Positions 8,738 through 16,737 of a stretch of DNA of 64,000 bases are shown here, piece after piece. The position numbers and the translations under genes are program-made. The stretch is from assembly GCA_003222195.1 (NCBI GenBank), contig QHVB01000025.1, forward strand, positions 186,001 through 250,000. Reading direction: 5' to 3'. Source of the DNA: Gemmatimonadota bacterium. Lineage in GTDB: Bacteria > Gemmatimonadota > Gemmatimonadetes > Gemmatimonadales > GWC2-71-9. A model generated the notes under the pieces. It was not told the DNA's origin and did not search any database. It saw nothing but the letters and a program-made list of their open reading frames with translations. Position 1 is the first letter of the stretch, and the number at the start of each line of letters is the position of its first letter.

Positions 8738-10983
8738 ACGCGCCGCGCTTTGCCGCGGTCGTCCTGCCAGTTCCGGTGAGCCGCTCGTACATCTATCAGG
8801 TCCCGTCGGGGGGGGGGCTCACGGATCGCGTCGTCCCAGGCGCTCGCGTGCTCGTGCCACTGCGGCGGCGGAGCGTCGTGGGAATCGTGACGGAGACTGC
8901 CACTGACCCGCCGTCAGCCGCTGTCGACATCAAGCCGATTTCCGCAGCTCCCGACGACGCGCCCGCGCTCTCCCCGGCCTTGCTTGCCCTGGGTCGCTGG
9001 ATGTCCGACTACTACGGCGCCCCGCTGGGCCTGTCGCTGCGGGCGCTGCTTCCGGGACCGCTGTGGAGCGTCGCCCGGCCGGCGGGGCCGGCACCGGCCG
9101 CCGAGCGGCTGTTCGTGCTCACCGGCAACGGCGTGGATTCCCTGCTCGAGCGCGAGCGACGCTTCAAACGGTCGCCCAAGCGGCGCGCAGTTTATGAGAC
9201 CGTCGAGGCTCTTGGGGGGAGTGCGCCAGTCTCGCACCTTGTAAACCAGTTGCGACTGCCAAGGAATTCGCTCGATGCGCTGGTGCAGCAGGGGCTCGCG
9301 CGCATCGAGCGGGTGCCCGAAATGCGTGACCCCTTTGCCGGGCTTTCCTCGCCTCCGCCGCCATCCCTCACGGCGGATCAGCAGGCTGCCGTGCGGGGAA
9401 TTCTGGCCACGCCTGTGGACATGCCGGTGCTACTGCACGGGGTGACTGGGTCGGGGAAGACACTTGTCTACCTGCACGTGCTGCGCCACCTCGTCGACTC
9501 GGGGAAGGGGGCGATTCTCCTCGTCCCCGAAATCGCGCTGACGCCCCAGACGGTGGCGCGTGTCCGCGGCGTCTTTGGCGACCAGGTCGCGGTCCTGCAT
9601 TCCGGCCTCTCCGACGGCGAGCGCGCCGATGCCTGGCGGGCGCTGCGCCGCGGTGAGCGGCGCGTCGCGGTCGGGCCGCGCTCGGCCGTTTTCGCGCCTG
9701 TGCAGCAGCTCGGCGCGATCGTCGTGGACGAGGAGCACGAGCCGAGTTACAAGCAGGCCTCAGCGCCGCGCTATCACGCGCGCGATGCCGCCGCGATGCG
9801 CGCCCAGCTCGAGGGAGCTCGCCTGATTCTGGGCAGCGCGACGCCATCGCTCGAGACCCTCGATCAGGCGGCACAGGGTCGGATCGTGACCTTTGCGCTT
9901 CCCGATCGTATCGGGGCGCGGCCGCTGCCGCCGGTGGAAGTGGTCGATCTGCGGAGCACGCCGCGCATTCCCGCCGCCGAAACCGGGGTGATCGCGTGGA
10001 GCGAAGCGCTGGACGGCGCGATCTCCGGCGCGCTCGAGCGCCGTGAGCAGATCATCCTGCTACTCAATCGCCGGGGTTTCGCGACGTTCGTGCAGTGTCC
10101 CGCCTGCGGCAACGTCCCCGGCTGTCCCCAGTGCGCGATTGCGCTCACCGTACACCAGACGCCGCCGGCGCTGCGCTGCCATTACTGCGGCCACGAGGAA
10201 CCAATCCCCGAGACGTGTGCGATGTGTGGGCACGTCACCCAGAGGCTTCGTGGCCTCGGCACCCAACAACTCGAGCGCTTTGTGGGCATGCGTTATCCGC
10301 GGGCCCGAATCGCCCGGATGGACCTCGATACCACCACGAGCAAGTGGGCGCACCACCACATTCTGGACCGCGTGGCCCGCGGGGACGTGGACATCCTGCT
10401 CGGCACGCAGATGATCGCCAAGGGACTCGATTTTCCGAATGTCACGGTCGTCGGTGTCGTGGATGCCGACACCGGGCTGCATTTTCCCGATTTTCGCGCG
10501 GGCGAGCGGACGTTTCAGCTTGTCGCCCAGGTGGCGGGACGAGCGGGGCGCGGCCCACGTGGCGGCCGCGTCTTCGTGCAGACGCGGGCGCCCGAGCATC
10601 ACGCCATCCGCGCCGCCGCCGCGCACTCAGTCGCGCAATTTGCGGCAGCCGAGCTGCCGCTGCGGACGCCGCCGCAGCCGCCCTATCCGCCGCGTACCGG
10701 TCTCGTGCGCTTCGTCATCGCGACCGACGACCACGCCCGGACGGCCGAGCTCGCCGAGAAGGTCGCCGCCTGGCTGCGACGCGCGGCGCGTGAGCGGCTC
10801 GACGGCATGCTCACGGTGCTCGGCCCGGCGCCATGCCCGCTCATGCGCCTGAAGGGAAAGTGGCGCTGGCATGTGTTGGCGAAGTCGACGGAGCCGCACG
10901 TGCTGGGTCGCGTGGTGCGCGCGTGGCGCGCGAAAGCACATCGGGCGGTGAGCGTCGATCGCGACCCGCAGTCACTCTTGTGA
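8734..10983 (+). CDS. priA: Primosomal replication-restart helicase PriA
   Basis: A 749-residue 3'-5' superfamily 2 helicase that reloads the replisome at stalled forks. The N-terminal 3'BD domain begins VVLPVPVSRSYIYQVP. Walker A is GVTGSGKTLVYLH near residue 235, and Walker B is VVDEEHEPSYKQ. The cysteine-rich zinc-binding insertion runs CPACGNVPGCPQCA to CHYCGHEEPIPETCAMCGH (about residues 453-500). Helicase motif VI lies in QVAGRAGRGPRGG. A run of ten G (8808-8817) near codon 27 encodes three glycines and is a possible slippage site. The ATG overlaps the upstream stop. Confidence 0.96.
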   Translation: MNAPRFAAVVLPVPVSRSYIYQVPSGGGLTDRVVPGARVLVPLRRRSVVGIVTETATDPPSAAVDIKPISAAPDDAPALSPALLALGRWMSDYYGAPLGLSLRALLPGPLWSVARPAGPAPAAERLFVLTGNGVDSLLERERRFKRSPKRRAVYETVEALGGSAPVSHLVNQLRLPRNSLDALVQQGLARIERVPEMRDPFAGLSSPPPPSLTADQQAAVRGILATPVDMPVLLHGVTGSGKTLVYLHVLRHLVDSGKGAILLVPEIALTPQTVARVRGVFGDQVAVLHSGLSDGERADAWRALRRGERRVAVGPRSAVFAPVQQLGAIVVDEEHEPSYKQASAPRYHARDAAAMRAQLEGARLILGSATPSLETLDQAAQGRIVTFALPDRIGARPLPPVEVVDLRSTPRIPAAETGVIAWSEALDGAISGALERREQIILLLNRRGFATFVQCPACGNVPGCPQCAIALTVHQTPPALRCHYCGHEEPIPETCAMCGHVTQRLRGLGTQQLERFVGMRYPRARIARMDLDTTTSKWAHHHILDRVARGDVDILLGTQMIAKGLDFPNVTVVGVVDADTGLHFPDFRAGERTFQLVAQVAGRAGRGPRGGRVFVQTRAPEHHAIRAAAAHSVAQFAAAELPLRTPPQPPYPPRTGLVRFVIATDDHARTAELAEKVAAWLRRAARERLDGMLTVLGPAPCPLMRLKGKWRWHVLAKSTEPHVLGRVVRAWRAKAHRAVSVDRDPQSLL

Positions 10984-11001
10984 AAGCCGTTTCTCTTCGG
11001 G

Positions 11002-11007
11002 TATTTT
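11002..11007 (+). promoter_or_regulatory. Candidate -10 element (TATTTT) before the LOR/SDH-family gene
   Basis: TATTTT lies in the 33-base gap after priA and ends nine bases before the GTG start at 11017. It matches the TANNTT pattern seen before other starts in this window. Confidence 0.4.
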
Positions 11008-11016
11008 GACCGGCCT

Positions 11017-12150
11017 GTGAGTCGCCCTCGCTTTCAGTACCGACCACCCAACTTCGGCGCGTCGCCATTGGCCGACGCGCCCGACGCGCGGTTCACGCCC
11101 GCACCAGCCGACGGGGTTCTTCCCGACGGTTTTTTTTCGACTACGAACCTCCCGACATTCGTGAAGCTGCCGGGCGCGTGGCGCCGCCCGCGCCTGCCGC
11201 GGATGGACTGCGTCATCGTGCAAGCGGGGGCGGAGGATCTCGTCGTCACCGAACCGCGGCGCGTGCGCCGGGGTGACAAGGTCGCGGTCGGTGCGGCGGA
11301 AGACGGCAGCGAGGGAATCTTCGTTCACGTCGAGGGTTTTCTGGGCGGGACGCACAGCCCCAACGAATTCCGGTTCATGGCCGCCGAGGTGTCCCGCGAG
11401 CGGCCGGTGGATTACAGCGTGCTGGCGCAGCTGCTCGGCGAAGAGAAGGCTCGTGCGGGCACGATTCTCTGGGTGATAGGCCCCGCGCTGGTCCACTCGC
11501 GCGCGCGCGAAGACATGATCTGGTTCATCGAGAACGGCTACGTGAGCACCTTGTTCGGCGGGAACGCGGTCGCCGTGCACGATCTCGAAGCTGCGATCTT
11601 CGGCACGACGCTGGGAATGTCGAGCTCCGGGGAAAGTGTCGAAGGGGGGCACGGGCTCCACATGCGAGCCATCAATGCGATCCGGCGCGCCGGCTCGATC
11701 GAAAAGGCGGTGCGCCAGGGGATCGCGACCAGCGGGATCATGCACGCCCTGGTCACGCGCGGGGTGCCGTACGTGCTGGCCGGCTCGATCCGCGACGACG
11801 GCCCGTTGCCGGACGTCATTCCCGACACGTTGGCCGCGCAAGATGCCATGCGTTCGCACACGGCGACGGCCACATTCGCCGTATTCGTGGCCACCGCGCT
11901 CCACGCCATCGCGGTCGGCAACATGCTCCCCGCGTTCGTCGACGCCGGCGTAACCGAAGACATCCGGCCGCTCACGACCATCTGCGTGGATCAAACCGAG
12001 TTCGTCGTCACGAAGCTGCGGGACCGCGGCACGCATCAGGCGTACGGCGTCGTCACCAACGCGCAGGACTTCATGCATGTCCTGCGCTTTTACGTGGAGC
12101 GATGGCAGCAAGCGACTCCGGCCCCGACTCCGGCCCGGTCTTCCCGCTAG
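11017..12150 (+). CDS. LOR/SDH-family protein (TIGR00300; ArgZ/AgrE C-terminal type, putative ornithine cyclodeaminase)
   Basis: A 377-residue protein matching the region found as the C-terminal half of cyanobacterial arginine dihydrolase ArgZ/AgrE and, alone, in archaea. In archaea it has been linked to ornithine cyclodeaminase activity (ornithine to proline and ammonia). Characteristic segments are FGGNAVAVHDLEAAIFGTTLG, HGLHMRAINAIRRAGS and PYVLAGSIRDDGPLPDVIPD, the last being a nucleotide-binding region. There is no arginine dihydrolase domain in front. It lies two genes upstream of a pyruvoyl arginine decarboxylase, so the locus may handle arginine and ornithine. The start is GTG. Confidence 0.82.
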   Translation: MSRPRFQYRPPNFGASPLADAPDARFTPAPADGVLPDGFFSTTNLPTFVKLPGAWRRPRLPRMDCVIVQAGAEDLVVTEPRRVRRGDKVAVGAAEDGSEGIFVHVEGFLGGTHSPNEFRFMAAEVSRERPVDYSVLAQLLGEEKARAGTILWVIGPALVHSRAREDMIWFIENGYVSTLFGGNAVAVHDLEAAIFGTTLGMSSSGESVEGGHGLHMRAINAIRRAGSIEKAVRQGIATSGIMHALVTRGVPYVLAGSIRDDGPLPDVIPDTLAAQDAMRSHTATATFAVFVATALHAIAVGNMLPAFVDAGVTEDIRPLTTICVDQTEFVVTKLRDRGTHQAYGVVTNAQDFMHVLRFYVERWQQATPAPTPARSSR

Positions 12151-12515
12151 CACCGCCTCCACCGGGCCAGGGTCCGGGGTGGGCGAAGCTCGCGGCCGCG
12201 GTCGAAGCGCAGGTACCCCCTGCGGAGATCGAGACGATCTACGTCTTCCGGCCGATCAAGCGCCAGGGGCGCGAATGGGGGACGGCGGTGATTACACGTC
12301 GGAGTGAGGCGGACAGACGGTTGCGCGTCTACACGGCGAAATACATGCTCATCGTGCGCGGCAAGGACCGCGGGCAGAGCAAGATCGAGGTTGTGGAAGT
12401 GGCGCTGAGCCCTGCCGACGTGCTCGCGCAGGTGATGCAGGCAACGGTGGACCGGGGTGGAGATACAGAGCCGCCGGTCGAGCTAGGTCCCGCGGTCTGG
12501 TACGAAGGGAGGTAG
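12102..12515 (+). CDS. Conserved hypothetical protein overlapping the LOR/SDH gene
   Basis: A 137-residue protein of unknown function. It has a Pro/Gly/Ser-rich N-terminus ([10 protein letters not shown]...) and a compact C-terminal part with alternating strands ([47 protein letters not shown]). The coding sequence overlaps the previous gene by 49 bases. The overlap contains a 12-base tandem duplication (12114-12137) read in both frames. The true start could lie further downstream. A GAAGGGAGG sequence near its end serves the next gene. Confidence 0.65.
   Translation: MAASDSGPDSGPVFPLAPPPPGQGPGWAKLAAAVEAQVPPAEIETIYVFRPIKRQGREWGTAVITRRSEADRRLRVYTAKYMLIVRGKDRGQSKIEVVEVALSPADVLAQVMQATVDRGGDTEPPVELGPAVWYEGR
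12114..12137 (+). repeat. 12-bp tandem duplication in a gene overlap
   Basis: GACTCCGGCCCC is followed directly by GACTCCGGCCCG. The pair lies in the region shared by the ends and beginnings of two genes, giving PAPTPA in one frame and DSGPDSGP in the other. Confidence 0.85.
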
Positions 12516-12522
12516 TTCGAGG

Positions 12523-13083
12523 TTGATTGACGCCAGAATGTTCATCCCGACCAAGGCCTTTCTCACGAAAGGCGTCGGCCGGCACAAGGAAAAGCTCACC
12601 AGTTTCGAGATGGCGCTGCGTGATGCCCACCTCGCCAACTTCAATCTCGTTCGGGTGAGCTCGATTTTCCCCCCCCAATGCGAGCTGGTAGACCGGGAAG
12701 AAGGGATGAGCATGCTCAAGCCCGGTCAGGTCGTCTTCGCCGTGATCGCGGAGTCCGCGACGAACGAGCCGAGCCGGCTCGTCTCCGCCTCGATCGGCGT
12801 GGCGATGCCGGCGGATGCGTCGCACCACGGCTACATCTCCGAGCATCACAGCTACGGCCAGAGCGAGTCGGTCTCGGGCGAGTACGCCGAAGACCTCGCC
12901 GCATCGATGCTCGCCACGGTGCTCGGCGTCCCGTTCGAGGCCGACAAGGCCTGGGACGAGCGCCGTGAGCAGTGGCTCCTGTCGGGCGAGATCGTGCGCA
13001 CGATGAACGTCACGTCGACTGCGGAATGCGGGCCGGACGGGCGTTGGACGACGGTGGTCTCCGCGGTCGCGTTTTGCGGGTAG
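12523..13083 (+). CDS. pdaD: Pyruvoyl-dependent arginine decarboxylase
   Basis: A 186-residue proenzyme that decarboxylates arginine to agmatine, the first step of one polyamine route. The self-cleavage site is the Ser-Ser pair in RVSSIFPP (Ser46-Ser47); family members cut there to make a beta chain and an alpha chain with an N-terminal pyruvoyl group. The N-terminal [21 protein letters not shown] and the central [26 protein letters not shown] agree with the family. I chose TTG at 12523 because GAAGGGAGG lies ten bases upstream. ATG at 12538 is the alternative and has no clear ribosome-binding site. Confidence 0.92.
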   Translation: MIDARMFIPTKAFLTKGVGRHKEKLTSFEMALRDAHLANFNLVRVSSIFPPQCELVDREEGMSMLKPGQVVFAVIAESATNEPSRLVSASIGVAMPADASHHGYISEHHSYGQSESVSGEYAEDLAASMLATVLGVPFEADKAWDERREQWLLSGEIVRTMNVTSTAECGPDGRWTTVVSAVAFCG

Positions 13084-13084
13084 C

Positions 13085-13795
13085 GTGAGTGCGGCTGTCG
13101 CGTTCGCGGCCGGTCTGCTGAGCTTCCTGTCTCCCTGCGTGCTGCCGCTCATTCCGAGCTACGTCGGATTCCTCACCGGGATGTCGGTGGAGGAAGCGGA
13201 GCGGCGGCGTGGGACGGCGCTGCTCCACGGCCTGTGGTTCGTCGCCGGGTTTTCGCTCGTCTTCGTGCTGCTCGGCGCGGCGGCGTCCGCCGTCGGACAC
13301 CTGCTGCGCGATTATCAGGTGTGGCTGGGACGCGCGGGCGGTGTACTATCGATTTTGTTCGGGATCTATCTCCTCGGGGTGTTCCGGCCGGCGTTGCTGA
13401 TGCGTGAATGGCGCATCCAACTGGCGCACAAACCGCTCGGCTATTTTGGCTCCGCCGTCGTCGGATTTACGTTCGGGGCGGCGTGGACGCCGTGCATCGG
13501 CCCGATTCTCGGCGGCATTCTCACGCTGGCGGCGACACAGGCGGGCCTCGGGCGGGGGATGGGATTGCTGGCGATCTACGCGCTCGGACTCGCGATCCCG
13601 TTCCTGGTGACCGCGCTGGCGCTGGACCGCTTTTTGGTCTGGTTTCAGCGCTTCCGGCCCTACATTGTATGGGTGGATCGCATCGCGGGCGGGATGCTGA
13701 TCGTGCTGGGCATCCTCCTGGTCACCGATAGCTTTACGCTGCTCGCCGGGTACTTGCAGGGACTGACGCCGCGATTCTTGCGGGACCGACTGTAG
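13085..13795 (+). CDS. ccdA: CcdA-type cytochrome c biogenesis / thiol-disulfide transmembrane protein
   Basis: A 236-residue inner membrane protein with six predicted helices. It passes electrons from cytosolic thioredoxin to periplasmic thiol proteins, for example during cytochrome c maturation. The redox cysteines are Cys18 in SPCVLPL and Cys137 in TPCIGPI, at the first and fourth helices as in CcdA and the DsbD core. The length is normal. The GTG start is two bases after the previous stop. No thioredoxin-like partner gene is adjacent. Confidence 0.92.
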   Translation: MSAAVAFAAGLLSFLSPCVLPLIPSYVGFLTGMSVEEAERRRGTALLHGLWFVAGFSLVFVLLGAAASAVGHLLRDYQVWLGRAGGVLSILFGIYLLGVFRPALLMREWRIQLAHKPLGYFGSAVVGFTFGAAWTPCIGPILGGILTLAATQAGLGRGMGLLAIYALGLAIPFLVTALALDRFLVWFQRFRPYIVWVDRIAGGMLIVLGILLVTDSFTLLAGYLQGLTPRFLRDRL

Positions 13796-13832
13796 GACGT
13801 CGCTATACCACCGCTGTTACCGAGAGGACCTT

Positions 13833-14612
13833 ATGAACCGTTTTGCCATTTTGGCGACTGCCGTCGCCATGGGCGTGGGTGCCTGCCAGAAGGGGCAGGA
13901 GCGGAGCCAGGCCAGCGATTCGACCGCCCGCAACTTGACGCTGGCGCCCGCGGAATCCACGGCGCAGATGCACGACGTGCCCGCGAATCCACCGACACCT
14001 CCGGCTGCGAAGCGGACTACACCGCCGCCGGCCACGCGGAATCGCACTAACCCTCCGCCCGCGCCGCCGCGGCAGCCGGCGATGGCACGCCTCGGCGTCG
14101 GCACGACGGTCGACATCGCCGCAGCTGATACGATTTCCTCGCGCACCGCGAAAATCGGTGATCCGTTCACCGCGCGCGTCGTCGAAGACGTGCGGAACGC
14201 CGCGGGGCGCGTCGTGATTCCGGCAGGCTCGGTCGTCAACGGCAAGGTCACCGACGTCAAACCGGCGCCCAATCCCAGCACCCCGGGGACCTTGACGTTG
14301 AGTGTTTCGAGCATCACTGTACGCGGCACTTCGTACCCGATCGAGGCTTCGGTCGACTCGCTCGAGACGATTCACAAGGGCCGCGGCGTTACCTCGGGAG
14401 ACGCGGCGAAGGTGGGAGCGGGAGCTGTCGCTGGCGCGATCCTCGGGCGTGTGCTCGGCGGCAACAAGAAGGGCACGATCATCGGCGGCATCGTGGGCGG
14501 TGCTGCCGGCGCTGCTGTGGCGCATGAGACCAAGGATTCGGACATCGTCTTGCCAGCGGGGGCGCATATCATCATCCGGCTGACGAAGGAACTCGCGGTC
14601 GCGGCATCATGA
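13833..14612 (+). CDS. Lipoprotein with proline-rich linker and glycine-zipper segment
   Basis: 259 residues. The signal peptide ends in a lipobox-like VGAC (Cys18). It is followed by a Pro/Thr-rich linker (about residues 50-82) and a folded domain with SRTAKIGDPFTARVVED and IPAGSVVNGKVTDV, as in proteins that resemble the TrbI/conjugation beta-barrel domain. After that comes a glycine-zipper region (KVGAGAVAGAILG ... GTIIGGIVGGAAGAAV) typical of membrane-associated 2TM zipper proteins. It is probably an envelope protein of unknown function. A GAGAGGA ribosome-binding site precedes the ATG. Confidence 0.75.
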   Translation: MNRFAILATAVAMGVGACQKGQERSQASDSTARNLTLAPAESTAQMHDVPANPPTPPAAKRTTPPPATRNRTNPPPAPPRQPAMARLGVGTTVDIAAADTISSRTAKIGDPFTARVVEDVRNAAGRVVIPAGSVVNGKVTDVKPAPNPSTPGTLTLSVSSITVRGTSYPIEASVDSLETIHKGRGVTSGDAAKVGAGAVAGAILGRVLGGNKKGTIIGGIVGGAAGAAVAHETKDSDIVLPAGAHIIIRLTKELAVAAS

Positions 14613-14616
14613 CGCG

Positions 14617-15858
14617 GTGATCCGCACCAAGCTGTCCACGATGATGTTCCTCCAGTTCTTCGTCTGGGGGGCCTGGTACACGTCCATCGCCGTGTACATG
14701 ACGAATCACGGCATGGGGACGCTGACGCACTGGCCGTACACGGTGAACCCCGTGGCGGCCATCGTCGCGCCGTTCTTCCTGGGCCTCGTGGCGGACCGCT
14801 ATTTCGCAACGGAGAAAGTCCTCGGCATCCTGCACCTGCTGGGCGGCGTGATCATGTGCGCCGCACCTCGCTTCACCGCTGAGCCCACCACGTTCATCCT
14901 GCTGCTGCTCCTCTACAACCTCTGCTACATGCCGACGCTCGGTCTGGCGAACAGCCTGGCGTTCCATCACATCCAGTCGCAAGAGCAGCAGTTTCCGTTT
15001 ATCAGGGTCTTTGGGACGATCGGGTGGATCGTGGCGGGACTGTTCATCAGCCTGTTCTTGGGGAAGGTGGTCGGCGGCGTTCCGGAACAAACCGCATGGC
15101 CGCTCTATACCGCCGGCACGGCCAGCGTGTTACTCGGGCTCTTCTGTTTCACGCTCCCGCATACGCCGCCGCCCGGGCGCGGCCAGCCCGTCTCGCTGCG
15201 CAGCATTGCGGGACTCGACGCCCTGAAGCAGCTCGGCGACCGGCCGTTCTACGTCTTCATCATCGCGTCGTTGTTGCTGTGCATCCCGCTCGCCGCGTAC
15301 TACAACTTCACGCAGCTCTTCCTGGGTGCGGCTGCTGTGAAGAAGATCGCCGCGACGCAAACGGTCGGGCAGATTTCCGAAACGTTCTTCATGCTGCTGA
15401 TGCCAATGTTGTTCCTGCGGCTCGGCGTGAAGAAGATGCTGATGATGGGAATGGCCGCGTGGACCCTCCGCTATGCGCTGTTTGCGCTGTCCGCTCCCGA
15501 TGCCGTGTTCTGGATGATCCTGCTCGGCATCGCGCTGCACGGGCCCTGCTACGACTTCTTCTTCGTGACCGGCCAGATCTACGTCGACAAGAAGTCGACG
15601 CCCGCGGTGCGCGGTCAGGCGCAGGGCTTCCTGGTGCTGGTCACCTATGGAGTCGGCATGCTGATCGGCGCGCAGATCGCCGGCAACGTGTACGACCGGT
15701 TCCTCGCCGGCGCGACGGCATTGACCCTGCCGCAGTGGCGCAGCTTCTGGATCCTGCCGGCGGTGTTTGCGGCGGCGGTGCTCGTCTTCTTCGCGGCGCT
15801 GTTCAAGGCACCGGCGCGAGAAACCACAGGGCAGACGCCGGCTACAGCTGGCCGCTGA
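14617..15858 (+). CDS. MFS transporter of the nucleoside:H+ symporter (NupG-like) family
   Basis: A 413-residue inner membrane transporter with about twelve hydrophobic helices. The N-terminal LSTMMFLQFFVWGAWYTSI, the motif PFFLGLVADRYFATEKVL after helix 2, and FPFIRVFGTIGWIVAGL after helix 4 agree with the NupG/XapB branch of the major facilitator superfamily. The substrate is likely a nucleoside, but relatives next to oxidoreductase genes can carry sugars or derivatives. It starts with GTG four bases after the lipoprotein stop, and a strong terminator follows it. Confidence 0.85.
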   Translation: MIRTKLSTMMFLQFFVWGAWYTSIAVYMTNHGMGTLTHWPYTVNPVAAIVAPFFLGLVADRYFATEKVLGILHLLGGVIMCAAPRFTAEPTTFILLLLLYNLCYMPTLGLANSLAFHHIQSQEQQFPFIRVFGTIGWIVAGLFISLFLGKVVGGVPEQTAWPLYTAGTASVLLGLFCFTLPHTPPPGRGQPVSLRSIAGLDALKQLGDRPFYVFIIASLLLCIPLAAYYNFTQLFLGAAAVKKIAATQTVGQISETFFMLLMPMLFLRLGVKKMLMMGMAAWTLRYALFALSAPDAVFWMILLGIALHGPCYDFFFVTGQIYVDKKSTPAVRGQAQGFLVLVTYGVGMLIGAQIAGNVYDRFLAGATALTLPQWRSFWILPAVFAAAVLVFFAALFKAPARETTGQTPATAGR

Positions 15859-15874
15859 TTCAGTCTGGTGATGT

Positions 15875-15909
15875 GTAGGGGCGCAGCATGCTGCGCCCCT
15901 ACTTTTTTT
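15875..15909. terminator. Strong hairpin terminator between convergent genes
   Basis: A perfect 14-base inverted repeat (GTAGGGGCGCAGCA / TGCTGCGCCCCTAC, 15875-15902) is followed on the plus strand by seven T (15903-15909). It ends the transporter transcript. The stem would also block transcription arriving from the minus-strand operon, although no T run follows in that direction. Confidence 0.92.
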
Positions 15910-15921
15910 GGTCGGTTGAGG

Positions 15922-16737
15922 CTACGATCCTTCGGGCAACTCCCTAATCCAGATGTCGCGGTACCGCAGCGGATTGCCGTGATCTTGTAACTTGAGCGGC
16001 AGCTTGTCTGGATGTGCCCGATACGGCGGTCGCGCCTTATTCGCGGTGGGTCCCACGAGCTCGAAGTTGTCCTGAATCAACACCCCGTTGAGAAACACGG
16101 TCATGCGCGCCGGGCTCTCGAGCGAGCCGTCGCCCTTGAAGTGCGGCCGGTGGAAGACGATGTCGTACGCTTGCCATTGGCCGGGCGGTCGCGTGGCGTT
16201 GACGAGCGGTGGATTCTCGCCGTAGATGGCGCCGGCCTGGCCATCGGGATACGTGTCGTTCTGGTAGGAGTCGAGGACCTGGAGCTCGTAGATCCCCATC
16301 AAAAAGACTCCGCTGTTCCCGCGCTCCTGGCCCTCGCCCTTCACGACGGCCGGGGTTGCCCATTCGATGTGGAGCTGCACGTCCCCGAACGGACGCGCGG
16401 ATACCAGCATCCCCGTTCCCGGCTTCACTACGACGTAGCCGTCCTTCACCGTCCACTTGGCCGCCGAGCTGTCCTCCGCGCGCCACTGCGACAGGTTCGA
16501 CCCGTCGAACAAGACGATCGCGTCCTTCGGCGCCGGAACGGGCGGCCGCTCGGGACCGGGATCGACGACCGGAGGACGCGGGCGGTCCATCGAATGCTGC
16601 GGCCACTGTTGTGCGGGCATGGATGCTGGCATAAGCATACCCAGGATAAGTATTGCGGATTGCGGATTTCGGATTGCGGATTTGAGCCGTCGAAGTTCAA
16701 TCCGCAATCCGCAATCCGCAATCGTCAATTGGTTCAT
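15922..16737 (-). CDS. DUF1080 (3-keto-disaccharide/glucoside hydrolase-like) exported protein
   Basis: About 271 residues. The body from about residue 75 is a DUF1080 lectin-like jelly roll (AIVLFDGSNLSQWRAED, HIEWATPAVV, RGNSGVFLMGIYELQVLDSYQN, GEWQAYDIVFH-like region, PLKLQDHGNPLRYRDIWIRELPEGS). Members hydrolyse 3-keto-glycosides made by FAD dehydrogenases. The ATG at 16737 overlaps the upstream TGA (ATGA). The N-terminus is odd: residues 5-32 are encoded by an inverted repeat of ATTGCGG units. The segment after it (ILILGMLMPASMPAQQ) looks like the signal peptide, so the repeat may have inserted there. Confidence 0.85.
   Translation of the reverse strand: MNQLTIADCGLRIELRRLKSAIRNPQSAILILGMLMPASMPAQQWPQHSMDRPRPPVVDPGPERPPVPAPKDAIVLFDGSNLSQWRAEDSSAAKWTVKDGYVVVKPGTGMLVSARPFGDVQLHIEWATPAVVKGEGQERGNSGVFLMGIYELQVLDSYQNDTYPDGQAGAIYGENPPLVNATRPPGQWQAYDIVFHRPHFKGDGSLESPARMTVFLNGVLIQDNFELVGPTANKARPPYRAHPDKLPLKLQDHGNPLRYRDIWIRELPEGS
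16652..16730. repeat. Inverted repeat of ATTGCGG units inside the DUF1080 signal region
   Basis: The left arm (16652-16683) is made of ATTGCGGATTGCGGATT-type units. The right arm (16699-16730) is its near reverse complement, and about 15 bases separate them. The whole element is translated in frame on the minus strand as IADCGLRI... and SAIRNPQSAI. Similar dispersed elements giving IADCGLRI-type peptides are familiar from other genomes; that is recollection, not a search. Confidence 0.85.

Noticed and set aside
15903-15909. Terminator working equally well in both directions
   Set aside because: The stem is symmetrical, but only the plus strand has a T run after it, so efficient termination is supported only for the transporter gene.
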